Of a DNA stretch of 58,366 nucleotides, positions 34,164 to 44,334 are shown piece after piece. Made by a program: the position numbers and the translations under genes. This DNA comes from PGYR01 sp040264895 (GTDB lineage Bacteria; Bacteroidota; Ignavibacteria; Kapaibacteriales; UBA2268). The first letter of the stretch is position 1. Every line of letters starts with the position of its first letter. Where the stretch lies: the NCBI GenBank assembly GCA_040264895.1, contig JBDQHL010000004.1, positions 1 to 58,366 on the forward strand, given 5' to 3'. The notes under the pieces were generated by a model. It saw nothing but the letters and a program-made list of their open reading frames with translations. It searched no databases and was not told the origin of the DNA.

Positions 34164-34799
34164 ATGGGATTAATTCATACTATATTTCTTACTATTCATA
34201 TATCGGCAGGTATTGCTTCACTTGGCTTAGGACTAATACCACTAATCACAAAGAAAGGTGGAAGTCCCCATAAAAAGACCCGAATTTACTTCTACTATGC
34301 TATGTTTATAGTAGCAATTACTGCTCTAATTACTTCTCTTTACGATGGGTTTACTTTTTTTACTCATCTTGGAGTTTTTGCAGTTCATATGAATTACTTC
34401 GGCATTAGGGCAATTAGAAATAAAGAAATGAACCCAAAAGCAATGGACTGGATTGTAAATGCTATAGGATTGGTGAATGCAGTAATGATGATAGCAACTC
34501 TTAAAATTGTGTTGCTTGTTTTTGGGCTGGTTTCTCTTTCCAATGTTTTCTCTATGTTTAGGGTGTACTATATGAAACTGAGAGGAAGGAAAATAAGGAA
34601 ATTAGAGTGGCTGACCCAACACATAGGACTAATGATTGGGGTATATATATCAACTATTACTGCCTTCTTAGTCAACAATGTGAGGATGTTTGATCCTGCA
34701 TGGGTTTTGTGGTTCTTGCCAACGGTTGTTCTAATACCTTTCACTATTTACTGGACTAAGAAGTATGTAAGTAAGCCACGAAAGCAGAGATTAGCTTAA
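34164..34799 (+). CDS. DUF2306-like membrane protein
   Basis: 211 residues, six or seven hydrophobic helices. Conserved-looking histidines in the helices (LTIHISAGIASLGLGLIPL, FAVHMNYFG, WLTQHIGLMIGVY) recall DUF2306 and related haem-like or quinone-linked membrane proteins. A basic C-terminal tail (KPRKQR) should be cytoplasmic. Function unknown. The preceding inverted repeat could govern its translation. Confidence 0.65.
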   Translation: MGLIHTIFLTIHISAGIASLGLGLIPLITKKGGSPHKKTRIYFYYAMFIVAITALITSLYDGFTFFTHLGVFAVHMNYFGIRAIRNKEMNPKAMDWIVNAIGLVNAVMMIATLKIVLLVFGLVSLSNVFSMFRVYYMKLRGRKIRKLEWLTQHIGLMIGVYISTITAFLVNNVRMFDPAWVLWFLPTVVLIPFTIYWTKKYVSKPRKQRLA

Positions 34800-34885
34800 A
34801 ATAATATTACCAAAAGTTTAGATTTATAAAATTATTTGCTAATTTTAAAAAGATAGAAAAAATAAATCCACTTGGAGTAAGAATT

Positions 34886-35410
34886 ATGTCAACAGCTAAA
34901 ATACCACCGATTAATTTTAAGAAATGGATAGATGAGAACCGCCACCTACTGAAACCACCAGTTGGAAATCAGCAGGTGTACAAAGACGGCGAGATGATAA
35001 TAATGGTCGTTGGCGGCCCAAATGGCAGAAAAGATTACCATTATAATGAGACACCTGAGTTCTTCTATCAAGTAGAAGGGGACATAACAGTCAAGATAAT
35101 AGATGATGGCGAATTCCGCAATGTAAATATTAAGGAAGGTGAAATATTCTTACTACCGGGCAAAATACCTCACTCACCTCAAAGACCGGCAAACACAGTT
35201 GGCTTAGTGATAGAGCAGGTAAGAAGAGATGGCGAAATAGATGCCCTAGAATGGTATTGCGAGAGTTGCCAGAACAAGTTAGCACGTAAAGAATTTGCAA
35301 TGAAAAATATTGTAACAGAACTACCAGTGAAAATGGAAGAATTCTTTGCTGATAAGGAAGCGAGAACTTGCGACAATTGTGGTACTGTGATGGAAAAGCC
35401 AGAGAAGTAA
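34886..35410 (+). CDS. nbaC: 3-hydroxyanthranilate 3,4-dioxygenase
   Basis: 174 residues, a single cupin as in bacterial HAAO. Fe(II) ligands appear in DYHYNETPEFFYQVEG (His and Glu) and LPGKIPHSPQRP (His). The C-terminal rubredoxin-like metal site is formed by CESC and CDNC. It opens 3-hydroxyanthranilate to aminocarboxymuconate semialdehyde, the precursor of quinolinate and NAD. No other kynurenine-pathway gene is in the window. Stand-alone gene ended by the hairpin at 35416. Confidence 0.93.
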   Translation: MSTAKIPPINFKKWIDENRHLLKPPVGNQQVYKDGEMIIMVVGGPNGRKDYHYNETPEFFYQVEGDITVKIIDDGEFRNVNIKEGEIFLLPGKIPHSPQRPANTVGLVIEQVRRDGEIDALEWYCESCQNKLARKEFAMKNIVTELPVKMEEFFADKEARTCDNCGTVMEKPEK

Positions 35411-35415
35411 ATAAT

Positions 35416-35462
35416 AAAAAAGCTCTACGTTAATTAAATCATAGAGCCTTCTAGTATTAAAC
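35416..35462 (-). terminator. terminator, copy 1 of a 47-bp direct repeat
   Basis: On the minus strand GCTCTA..TAGAGC with six T's closes the T9SS-cargo gene that ends at 35473; it also lies just after the HAAO stop. Identical in 43 of 47 positions to the copy at 36839-36885. Confidence 0.8.
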
Positions 35463-35472
35463 AATTCAATGT

Positions 35473-36794
35473 TTATCTTTTGATAAACTTCTGAGTTTCG
35501 GTCTTGTTACCTACTTTTTTAGTGATGAAGTAAGTACCGCTGCTTAGTTTGTCAATATTAATAATGTCAATCTTATTTGCATTGAACTTCATCAGTTCTT
35601 CCCCTGTCATAGAGTTGATGGTATAAACAGCATCTGCCGTACTAATTATATCATTTATCTCTATATAGCTTTCCGCTAGGCTAGGTGATATAGTGAAGGA
35701 GTTGGTTTGTTCTGTTAGCTCAACTGATGTTTCTCTGTCGTATCTGAATTTAGAAATATTACTAGATCCTGCAGCTCCCAAGAAAAAATCAAAAATATTA
35801 CTACAAATAACAGTTGTGGAATATATATTATCAGGTGGTATACCATACCATTCTAGTTTATTAGTATTTCTATTGATTACACCTATACTATTGTTTGAAG
35901 TGTTGAGTATCCTTGTTTCATTATCAATAAAAATTAGTTTGTCACTACCATAAACCTCGTTAGGAAGTAACAACTCTCTATCTCCATTTTCTATATTAAA
36001 TCTATATGTCCCACTTCCTTTATCTTCAGGTAGTAGTTTTCTGGAGAAATTCCCTGAAAGATAGACAATATTTTTTCATTATTAGAAAAATAAATATCTC
36101 TCGGGGTACTGTTTCTATGACTACTACCATCAAAAAGCGGATTATTTACTATTAGTTCATCATTTTCTATATCCCTAATTCTTAAGTAAGTATCTCCATC
36201 ATTCATAGCTGCTAGATATTTGCCATCGTGAGATGTCTTTAGAACTGAATACTCTTCACCTCCATATTGAGTATAATCTTTAACTTTCACACCTGTCTCA
36301 TAATTATACGATGTAACCTTATACTTATCTGCATATTGTGCGATATCTTTTATCCAACCCCTTGTGGTAAGATATACAATAGGTCTAATAGGGTCTACAG
36401 CTAATGAAGTGAAGTATAGTAAAATGCTATCACTTTCTTGAGGAATGTAAAATTGATTTAAAACAGTAAACTCCTCATCAGTATTAACTAACCTAATAAT
36501 ACTACCACTTAAAAATAAGAATTTTGTACTGTCGGGTGTAAGTGCAAGCTTAGATATCGAAGACAATGATTGAGACCTTGAATTAATCAAATCACCAGTA
36601 TGAGAATTTCTCTTTTGAATTAAACCGTTTGGCCTTTCTCCAACAAGCATGATTATTTCTTCTTGTCCTTTTAAAAATTCCATGTCCTGTACAGGTGCTT
36701 CTACGCTTCTATTCCAAATTGGAATAATCTCATTAGCAGTGAGCAGGTCTGAGCACAGAAGCAAAGTAAATAGTATAATTAGTATTTTTTTCAT
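35473..36794 (-). pseudogene. T9SS-exported propeller protein, split by a one-base frameshift
   Basis: The N-terminal frame (36794-35991) begins with a signal peptide (KKILIILFTLLLCSDLL) and carries WD40-like propeller blades (SKLALTPDSTKFLFLSG, KTSHDGKYLAAMNDG, PRDIYFSNNEKILSIF). The second frame supplies GSGTYRFNIENGDRELLLPNEVYG and a complete T9SS type-A sorting domain ending SSGTYFITKKVGNKTETQKFIKR in two pieces. Adding one A to the AAAA run at 36037-36040 joins them (PE-KLLPEDKGSG) into ~440 residues. The surface protein would be exported through T9SS if the frameshift is not real. Confidence 0.82.
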
Positions 36795-36838
36795 AGATAA
36801 TTAATTTACGCAAATCAATTGATTAGGTCAAATAAATA

Positions 36839-36885
36839 AAAAAAGCTCTACGATAATTAAATCATAGAGCATTATAGTTTTAAAC
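36839..36885 (-). terminator. terminator, copy 2 of a 47-bp direct repeat
   Basis: Same hairpin (GCTCTA/TAGAGC, then T's on the minus strand) as at 35416, differing at four positions. It closes the small membrane-protein gene ending at 36913. Confidence 0.8.
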
Positions 36886-36912
36886 TTATTTTAGTAATTA
36901 TCTTATTAGCTC

Positions 36913-37185
36913 CTAAAGAATTAGATAAATATAGAATACAAAAAAGCTGACTATAATTGTAAATAATAAACCAACTGTATTTATTACTTCATAGCGACAT
37001 TCTTCAACTCTTAAATCATGAAAAGCTGGTATCAATAGTAAGTTAATAATTAATGAGATAGGGAAAACTATTATACCAAAACCCATTCGTCCAAAGTTCA
37101 TTAGTAATAGATAAATAGAAAAAGGCAGCCAAAATATATTAGCCACTATTATTAGTACACATATTAATTTATATGAATTTTTCAA
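36913..37185 (-). CDS. small membrane protein of unknown function
   Basis: 90 residues with three strongly hydrophobic stretches (ICVLIIVANIFWLPFSIYLL, FGIIVFPISLIINLLLIP, VGLLFTIIVSFFVFYIYLIL) separated by a short acidic loop (DLRVEECRYE). The layout (start in AT-rich leader, terminator hairpin 28 bp past the stop) supports a real gene. No family recognised. Confidence 0.55.
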   Translation of the reverse strand: MKNSYKLICVLIIVANIFWLPFSIYLLLMNFGRMGFGIIVFPISLIINLLLIPAFHDLRVEECRYEVINTVGLLFTIIVSFFVFYIYLIL

Positions 37186-37218
37186 AGACTTGTATAATTG
37201 CTACTTAACAAACAACCC

Positions 37219-38658
37219 CTACTTTTTCCAATAAGACGGAGCAAGCAGTATAATTACTGTTAGTACCTCTAACCTTCCGACTAACATTAGAAATGACATA
37301 AGCCATTTAGAAAAATCGGGCAAAAAGCCGAAATTATCCGTTGGACCAGTTAAGTTAAGTCCAGGACCTATATTGTTGATTGCTGTAATAGCTGAACCAA
37401 TTGCAGTCTCAAAATCCAATCCGAATAGTATTAGCAAGTAAATCGATATTGCTAATATGAATATGTATAAAACAAAGTAGCCGAGTACATCATGCACTAC
37501 CTTGTCATCTATTCGGGTGTCACCAACCTTGATAGGCGATATTGCTTTTGGGTGCAATACTTTTACGAATTGCTTACGTGCGAACTTCAATAATAGCATC
37601 ACCCTAATTATCTTCATACCACCAGAAGTAGAACCAGCCATACCACCACTGAACATAAGAGCCAATATCAATACTTGCGACGCCATAGACCACTGTTCAA
37701 AGTCAGCTGTGGCAAAACCAGTTGTTGTAACTATTGCCAATACTTGGAATAGAACATCACGGATGGCAGGCTCCACTGCACCTTCGTACATACTGTAAAT
37801 ATCAGTGAAGATGAAGACAGATGAAATCAGTACCATAAAGAAGTAGAATTGAAATTCTGTGCTTTTAATAACGCTTTTGAAGTCACCTTTTAGCCAATGG
37901 TAGTGTAGCGAGAAGTTTGTCCCAGCCAAAAACATAAAGAATATAATTACATAATGTATATAGGCTGATTGCCCAGCTATACTTGAGTTATAAGTAGAGA
38001 AACCACCAGTTGCCAAAGTCGCAAATGCATGATTTAGTGAATTGTAAAAATCCATTCCTCCTAACATAAGGAGTACTAATTCGGAAGCAGTGAAAAGTAG
38101 ATATACTCCCCACAGTAGCTTTGCAGTCTGAGTTATTCTAGGCTTCAATCTGTCTGAAATTGGGCCTGGGGATTCCGCTTTGAATAGAGACATACCACCT
38201 ATTCCAAGGAATGGGAGAATAGCTATTGTTAGTACAATAATACCCATACCACCAAACCAGTGAGTTATACTACGCCAAAGCAATATCCCCTTTGGTAAGC
38301 TTTCAATATCGGAAAGTATAGTTGAACCAGTTGTTGTGAACCCAGACATAGATTCAAAGAAGGCATCAGTAAAAGTTGGTATTGCCCCAGAGAGAACATA
38401 AGGCAAGCTGCCGAGCAATGCCATAATTATCCATCCAAAAGTAACAATAGCAAAACCGTCTTTTGTCTTTAAGTCATTCTTCTTATCCGTAGTAATAAAT
38501 GCAAGTGTACCAATAGCAAAACATATTACTGCTGAGATTATTAGCGATTGTGCATCGCCAGAATTATAGTAATACGAAAAGGGCAATGGTAATAGCATAC
38601 CGAAGCCGAGAAAAATAGATAAGAAAGCTAATACTCTAAGTACAATTTTATAATTCAT
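37219..38658 (-). CDS. trkH: Trk/Ktr potassium uptake, membrane subunit
   Basis: 479 residues, about ten helices with the four pore loops of TrkH: SGFTTTGST, LATGGFST, VTTTGFATAD and INNIGPGL. It forms the K+ pore and needs the NAD-binding TrkA partner encoded 15 bp upstream on the same strand. Confidence 0.95.
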   Translation of the reverse strand: MNYKIVLRVLAFLSIFLGFGMLLPLPFSYYYNSGDAQSLIISAVICFAIGTLAFITTDKKNDLKTKDGFAIVTFGWIIMALLGSLPYVLSGAIPTFTDAFFESMSGFTTTGSTILSDIESLPKGILLWRSITHWFGGMGIIVLTIAILPFLGIGGMSLFKAESPGPISDRLKPRITQTAKLLWGVYLLFTASELVLLMLGGMDFYNSLNHAFATLATGGFSTYNSSIAGQSAYIHYVIIFFMFLAGTNFSLHYHWLKGDFKSVIKSTEFQFYFFMVLISSVFIFTDIYSMYEGAVEPAIRDVLFQVLAIVTTTGFATADFEQWSMASQVLILALMFSGGMAGSTSGGMKIIRVMLLLKFARKQFVKVLHPKAISPIKVGDTRIDDKVVHDVLGYFVLYIFILAISIYLLILFGLDFETAIGSAITAINNIGPGLNLTGPTDNFGFLPDFSKWLMSFLMLVGRLEVLTVIILLAPSYWKK

Positions 38659-38673
38659 ATTCTATGCTATTGA

Positions 38674-40014
38674 TTATATAAATAGTGATTCTACGCTGGC
38701 AAATTCTTCTGGTAGTGAGAACACAACAACTCTGTCTCCAGTCTGTATTTGAATGCCCCCTTTTGGAATAATAAGTTCATCTTTTCGGAGTATGGCACCT
38801 ATTACTGCACCGTCTGGAATCTTAAGCTTCATTATTGGCTTTTTGGTTACTTTCGAGCTATCTTTTACTATAAACTCAACAATCTCTGCATCTAACCCAG
38901 GCAACTCAGCAAACTTTGCAATGTCTTTTCCTTTTATCAATCTAGTTATCGCGTTTACGGTAATTTGTTGTTTACTAACTACTGCATCCATATTAAGTGC
39001 AGGTGTTAGTGGTAAGTATTCACTTTTCTTAATTAGTGTTACAGTTCTTTTTACACCCATGTGTTGAGCAACTATACTTGTAATAATATTTGTTTCGTCA
39101 TCACCAGTAATTGCAATGAATTGATCCATAGAATCCAAATTCTCTGAGAGCAATAAGTCTAAGTTTGAGCCATCGCCATTAATGACAAGAGATTTGCTTA
39201 GCTTACTTGCTATTTCAACAGCTTTTTTCTCATCATTTTCAATAATTTTCATATTGATTTCGCCATCGAGCTGAGTAGCCATAAAAGTAGCAGTCAGTCC
39301 ACCACCTATAATTAATATGTCTTCTATATTTTTTTTCTTTTTTCCTAAATAGTCCATTGCTGTATCTAAGTAATTGGGGTCACACACCATATATATTTGG
39401 TCACCTGGTAGCAAAATGTCATTACCCTTAGGTACTATTGTGCTGTGCCCCCTTTTAATGGCTGTAACAGTAAGTGGAGGGTTTTTCAGTTCAATGCTTA
39501 GATCCATTAACTTTTTGTGAAGTAAATTAGAGCTGTTGTCTAATCGTAACCCAAAGAATTTTAACTTACCACCTTCAAACTCGATTAAATCAGTTGCATT
39601 TGACTGCTTTATTAACCTTACTATTGCATCGGCAGTTTCTTTTTCTGGTTGTAGAAAGTGATCAACACCAAGTTCCTCTTTTGTAATAATTGAATCTTCG
39701 GAAAGGTATTCGGGGTTACGTACTCTTGCAATAGTGGTTTCTACACCATATTTTTTTGCTATTTTACACGCAAGTATATTTACCTCGTCATTATCAGTAA
39801 GTGCAGTTAGCACATCTGTTCGCTCCACTCCTGCTTCAATAAGTTTAGCAACACTGCAACCGTTGCCTGTAATAACCATAGCATCAAGAGTATCAGAGGC
39901 AAATTCAGCTAATTCTTCGTTGCTTTCGATTAGTGCTATATTGTGTTTTTCTTTCGAAAATCTTCGTGCAGATTGATATCCAATATCACCTGCACCTATA
40001 ATAATTATTTCCAT
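38674..40014 (-). CDS. trkA: Trk system potassium uptake regulatory protein
   Basis: 446 residues with a duplicated RCK layout: NAD(H)-binding glycine motif GAGDIGYQSAR at the N-terminus and GGGLTATFMAT at ~230 in the second half, each followed by an RCK_C domain (the last ~75 residues: KIPDGAVIGAILRKDEL). TrkA gates TrkH in the inner membrane according to nucleotide binding. trkA precedes trkH on one transcript. Confidence 0.95.
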   Translation of the reverse strand: MEIIIIGAGDIGYQSARRFSKEKHNIALIESNEELAEFASDTLDAMVITGNGCSVAKLIEAGVERTDVLTALTDNDEVNILACKIAKKYGVETTIARVRNPEYLSEDSIITKEELGVDHFLQPEKETADAIVRLIKQSNATDLIEFEGGKLKFFGLRLDNSSNLLHKKLMDLSIELKNPPLTVTAIKRGHSTIVPKGNDILLPGDQIYMVCDPNYLDTAMDYLGKKKKNIEDILIIGGGLTATFMATQLDGEINMKIIENDEKKAVEIASKLSKSLVINGDGSNLDLLLSENLDSMDQFIAITGDDETNIITSIVAQHMGVKRTVTLIKKSEYLPLTPALNMDAVVSKQQITVNAITRLIKGKDIAKFAELPGLDAEIVEFIVKDSSKVTKKPIMKLKIPDGAVIGAILRKDELIIPKGGIQIQTGDRVVVFSLPEEFASVESLFI

Positions 40015-40244
40015 TTTAAAATATTTTTTTCTATATTAAACCTTTCCACTAAAGTAAATTTAGAATTTATTGTAAATAATAAAAATAAAGAGTGCTTATA
40101 AACCATTTTTTACTATTTGAAAATTTAAATTAAAATTCGTAAAATAGATATACTGCAATATTGCATTTCACAAAATGTATATTTACAGTGTGTTATATTT
40201 ATATTTAAAATTGAAACAAAAGTTAAATAATTCAAAGGTAAAAG

Positions 40245-42542
40245 ATGTCTAAAGGCGGTGCTGGAAAGGTATATTTCGTACTTTACTTAGCGGTAGTATT
40301 AGAGCTCCTAATTATTATCGTAGAGAGAGATGAAGCGGAAGAACACCTTCACAAAAAGCAAAAAGAGGCAATGAAGATTGTCCAATCAATCCTTTCGCAA
40401 CTTCAGTCTGGTTCAGGTACTGAAGGTATTAACACAAGACCACAAGATGAGATTACTATTCCACCTCCAGGTGTGAATATTAAAGAAGTGCTTGGTACTG
40501 ATATCAAATCATATAGAAGATATATAGTAGAAGTAGGTGTGACTGATGTTAGTGCAACTTCCGGACAACTGGAAGGTGAACCAAAGAAAGAATACTTAGA
40601 AAGATTAGAAAAATTAGTTCGTTTGGCTAATGTAGAGGACTTAGAATATCAAGTGTTCTACAATAGTAGCCAAGAGACTGGTGCTGTTCCTCCTTTCCCT
40701 GGGGATGATTTTTTCAAGGAAAAGAATTACGATTTCGCTGAGTTTGAATTAGGTAATACTGTTACAGATCCAGAGTCAAATGAAATCTGGGAATTTATCG
40801 GTGTCCAAAAAATATTGATGGACGATAATGCTACTTTCGAATCATTAGATTTAAGTGATATTAGCACCGAACTAATGCACCCAATTTATGACCCAGAAAG
40901 AAGAGTTATACATGGTTCAACTTTTGCGCCAAGTAATACTCCAGAAGATAGCGTTTTCTTCTACTCTGAGGAAGAAACTAAGATGGCTTCTGGAATTTAT
41001 GGTAACAGAGGAACTCTGAACAAGCGTGCATTTGTTGTGAACTTCCAACCGCCAAGTAAAGCTGGTTGGTATAAATTAAGGTTCGTATCAAGAACTAATA
41101 GAATCTTGGGTGTGCGTTCTGACCAAAAAGTAGAAGAACTTGATAAAGAAGCTACTGTTAATATTGGTACAGTACAACTTAAGATAGAAGATCTATTAAA
41201 GGTTAAAAAAGAATTAGGAAGAAAATTAGAAAAATATGATATCCCTGAAGAAGATGTATTAACATCAGCAGGTGGATTCCGTGAATTTGATGAGCAAATA
41301 GATGAAGCTAAAAAGCGTGCTTCTACAGAAGAAGATGCTGGAGATTTGATTGGAAACATCAGATTGTATGGATATATAGTTAAACTATTGACTCCAGGTC
41401 AATCTCAAAACTTTGATCAAAACAAAGGTGATATAGAGTTTAACATACGTGTTATGACTCCTAAGCCAAAAATTGCTGAACCAGTCGTTCAAATTGCTAA
41501 TAATTTCTATAGGTTCGACGACAGCAAAGTTAATTTTAGAATGTCAATTTCACCTTATCAAGGTGATGCAAATGTAATAAGAGGTACTGTTCACGATGCA
41601 GCTGCAGGGCCATCTAGCCAGCCAGTTGCGACGGTAAGCTTTGAAAGAGCAACTGAAGGTACTCCTGGAAGTGGTGGTAGCGTTGATTATATAGGAACAG
41701 TGAGCCAAGAATTAGCAGCTAATGCTAATGGTGGTCCACGTAATTATATATTAAAAGTTAAACACCAATTGCAAGGTAAAGAAGATGAGAAAACTCCAAA
41801 TCTAGTTGTTTTCCCTTCTTTAGTTGAAGAGAAAATAAATGCTCTTAAAAGTAAGTTAGGATTCTTGGCAGTATATGGTGAGCAATTGTTCTTCAACTTT
41901 GAGCCACCTTCGGGTAACAAAATTCAGCCTGAGCAATTTGGTTATTATTTTGAAACTGATGCTGATGCTCAAGATAGAGGCTTGATGACAGGTCTTGGTG
42001 CAACAAGAGCTGACAATCTATACTTCTCAGCTGATATGAAAAAAGCTTCTTTAAGAATAGTGTGGACTGACCCTATAACTAAGCAAGAAGTTGATATATT
42101 CCCTAAACATGAATTTACTATACTTCAAGCTGAGCCAGGTGTAGCAACTATAAATCAACAAAACAGTGTTTCTGTTGACGGCGAAATGCTTAGAGTTAGA
42201 GTATCTGGTATTAACATTACTGCTCCTAAAATTGGACAAGAAGGTAGTGATGCCGAAGCAGAGGTGGATATATCTCTATCTCCTCCACAAGTCAGAATAC
42301 CTGGTTACCAAGCAGTTGGAAAACCAAATATTACAATCAAAGGTGGTAAAGCTCAAATTGACTTAACTCTAAGAGGTGAGCCTGATGATGATGGTAATAT
42401 AAGAGGTACTGTAGAAATTCTTGGCCAAGCAGTTGCGACAAACCCAGTTAATGGTGTTCAGTCAGCTCCTAAGCCAATAAAGATTTCAGTGAGCGTTAAG
42501 CAAAAAGTTGAAGCACAAAATGATTATTACGAAGACTATTAA
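40245..42542 (+). CDS. single-pass inner-membrane protein with large periplasmic region (PorM/GldM-like architecture)
   Basis: 765 residues. One N-terminal membrane helix (about 8-26, YFVLYLAVVLELLIIIV), a charged coiled-coil (ERDEAEEHLHKKQKEAMK) and then ~700 residues of beta-rich repeated domains, some with the 'P-x-V-x-I-x-x' look of Ig-like repeats. This is the architecture of the T9SS/gliding motor stalk PorM/GldM (short cytoplasmic start, one helix, periplasmic Ig-like domains), but I see no diagnostic sequence match and the usual PorKLN neighbours are not next to it. The leader has AAAGG 6 nt before the ATG; the following gene has an almost identical leader. First of a four-gene envelope cluster. 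Confidence 0.6.
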   Translation: MSKGGAGKVYFVLYLAVVLELLIIIVERDEAEEHLHKKQKEAMKIVQSILSQLQSGSGTEGINTRPQDEITIPPPGVNIKEVLGTDIKSYRRYIVEVGVTDVSATSGQLEGEPKKEYLERLEKLVRLANVEDLEYQVFYNSSQETGAVPPFPGDDFFKEKNYDFAEFELGNTVTDPESNEIWEFIGVQKILMDDNATFESLDLSDISTELMHPIYDPERRVIHGSTFAPSNTPEDSVFFYSEEETKMASGIYGNRGTLNKRAFVVNFQPPSKAGWYKLRFVSRTNRILGVRSDQKVEELDKEATVNIGTVQLKIEDLLKVKKELGRKLEKYDIPEEDVLTSAGGFREFDEQIDEAKKRASTEEDAGDLIGNIRLYGYIVKLLTPGQSQNFDQNKGDIEFNIRVMTPKPKIAEPVVQIANNFYRFDDSKVNFRMSISPYQGDANVIRGTVHDAAAGPSSQPVATVSFERATEGTPGSGGSVDYIGTVSQELAANANGGPRNYILKVKHQLQGKEDEKTPNLVVFPSLVEEKINALKSKLGFLAVYGEQLFFNFEPPSGNKIQPEQFGYYFETDADAQDRGLMTGLGATRADNLYFSADMKKASLRIVWTDPITKQEVDIFPKHEFTILQAEPGVATINQQNSVSVDGEMLRVRVSGINITAPKIGQEGSDAEAEVDISLSPPQVRIPGYQAVGKPNITIKGGKAQIDLTLRGEPDDDGNIRGTVEILGQAVATNPVNGVQSAPKPIKISVSVKQKVEAQNDYYEDY

Positions 42543-42560
42543 TATTTCAAAGGTAAATTA

Positions 42561-44306
42561 ATGAACAAAAGTACAATTAAAGTATATGCGGTGTTCCTTA
42601 TCTTATTTGGGTTTGCATTAACTAGTACGCAAGCACAAAGAATAGATGATGTAACTTCCATACTATCTAAGTTCAAAAACTATAGATTTGGTGCAGTGAA
42701 CGTCTACAAAATCACAACTCCAGACGAGTTAAAAGAGATTGTAGAATCTAAAAGGAAGAAAGCCACAAGTGCCGGTGCTGCAGATGCGAAGTGTTTGGAA
42801 GAAGTTGATCCTGCAATTAAGGATATAGTTGAAAAAGGTATTTTGTCTGGGAGCTCTCAAACAGAAATAGCTAGAACTATAATAACTTCAGGATATACTC
42901 CTCCAGAAGCAACAATCTTGGATTGTGTTTACAAGAATTTGTATGACCAATTAGTTGGTGGTGGAGAAGCTACTACACCTAAGGCTTACTTAGTTACATC
43001 TCGTCCTGAAAAAGGGGAACTTCCGGATAGAATCATTGGTATGATTTATATGGAGTTAGACTTTGACCAGGCTCAGAGAGAGATTAGAGAAGATTTAGAA
43101 TTTGTATCTACTGATAATATCTATTCTTATGATAGACTTAAAGATACTAAGATAGATCCTGCTAAGTATGGTTACGAGAATATGTATGACTTAACTTATG
43201 CATATTTGATTCAAGGTAACTTTGAGAACGAAACTATGGCTGCAAGAGCAATTGGTACTGATGTAATTTACCTAGATAAGGTTTACGGAGTATCTCAGCC
43301 ACTGATCAGCAATAATAGAATTAATTCTAGAGATATTCAGATTTACAAAAGAATATCAGCAGGACAACCTGAGAAGTATATAGGTAAAAGCAATATACTT
43401 ACTGCAAGTCCTGATTTGATTAGCTGGATACAATATGACATACAGTACCAAAGAAAGAGAGACGGTTCTATTGCAACTGACTCACTTGGAAACAAATTAA
43501 TAAATCCAAGAAGAGCTAGTAATGATTTCCTACCAAACTTTGGTATTGAACTTAAGTATGGCATTGAAGGTATTAACTATCCTTCTTTCTGGAGTAACAG
43601 AATGACATTGTCTGCTATATGGAAGAATGTGAAATTTGGAGTTATACTACCAACTGATGGTTGGGGATCATTCTCTGAAGATGTATTCAACCAACAACGT
43701 ACTATGACTTATGGTGGTGTTGGTGTAGCTGGTGAGTTAGACTTCCCATTTGCTATCATCCCAAGAAGTGATGTATTTAGAGTCAATTTTGGATATGTAT
43801 TCGGAGATGCTGAACCAGGTCCTGGTACAGCTGGTGCTGATTTAGATCCATTGACATTTAATCAAAACCCATTCCAAAATGATCATCTAATGAGATTTAA
43901 TTTGCAAGCACATTATACTTTTGGTATCAGTGTTGATGAAGATTACTTCATGCGATTTAGTCTTGGTGGTACTGGTTACTCAATGGAAGATTGGGGATAC
44001 AATATTGACTTGGATGATGAAGAACCAGAAGCTTCATTTGAAGAAAGAGGTAGCGAATTCGTTGGCGGTCTTTCTGGTAAATTAGAATTTATGACTACTA
44101 ATAACACTACACCGTTTGGTGGTGGTATTCAGTACTTCGATGAATCATTACAATTCAATGGTTGGGTTCAAGTACCAGTAGTTGAAAACACTTTCTCTAT
44201 TAGATTAGAAGCTAACGGATATGCAGTAGCATTCAGAAAGGAGCCAAGACTTTGGGAAATGAATTCATTGTTAGTCCCTATGGCACGTTTGATCTATGTA
44301 TTCTAA
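42561..44306 (+). CDS. outer-membrane beta-barrel protein with N-terminal helical domain (paralogue-like 1)
   Basis: 581 residues. Signal peptide with AQA-type cleavage (LTSTQAQR), an N-terminal helical region to ~140 containing two cysteines (KCLEEVDPAI and LDCVYKNLYDQL), a middle region, and from ~310 alternating beta strands of a barrel ending in LIYVF with a terminal Phe, the signal read by the Bam machinery. Leader TCAAAGGTAAA resembles that of the gene 18 bp upstream. It shares its layout with the next gene. Function unknown; a partner of the inner-membrane stalk protein is inferred only from position. Confidence 0.75.
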   Translation: MNKSTIKVYAVFLILFGFALTSTQAQRIDDVTSILSKFKNYRFGAVNVYKITTPDELKEIVESKRKKATSAGAADAKCLEEVDPAIKDIVEKGILSGSSQTEIARTIITSGYTPPEATILDCVYKNLYDQLVGGGEATTPKAYLVTSRPEKGELPDRIIGMIYMELDFDQAQREIREDLEFVSTDNIYSYDRLKDTKIDPAKYGYENMYDLTYAYLIQGNFENETMAARAIGTDVIYLDKVYGVSQPLISNNRINSRDIQIYKRISAGQPEKYIGKSNILTASPDLISWIQYDIQYQRKRDGSIATDSLGNKLINPRRASNDFLPNFGIELKYGIEGINYPSFWSNRMTLSAIWKNVKFGVILPTDGWGSFSEDVFNQQRTMTYGGVGVAGELDFPFAIIPRSDVFRVNFGYVFGDAEPGPGTAGADLDPLTFNQNPFQNDHLMRFNLQAHYTFGISVDEDYFMRFSLGGTGYSMEDWGYNIDLDDEEPEASFEERGSEFVGGLSGKLEFMTTNNTTPFGGGIQYFDESLQFNGWVQVPVVENTFSIRLEANGYAVAFRKEPRLWEMNSLLVPMARLIYVF

Positions 44307-44334
44307 AAATTGTAAAACAGAAAGAAATATAAAT

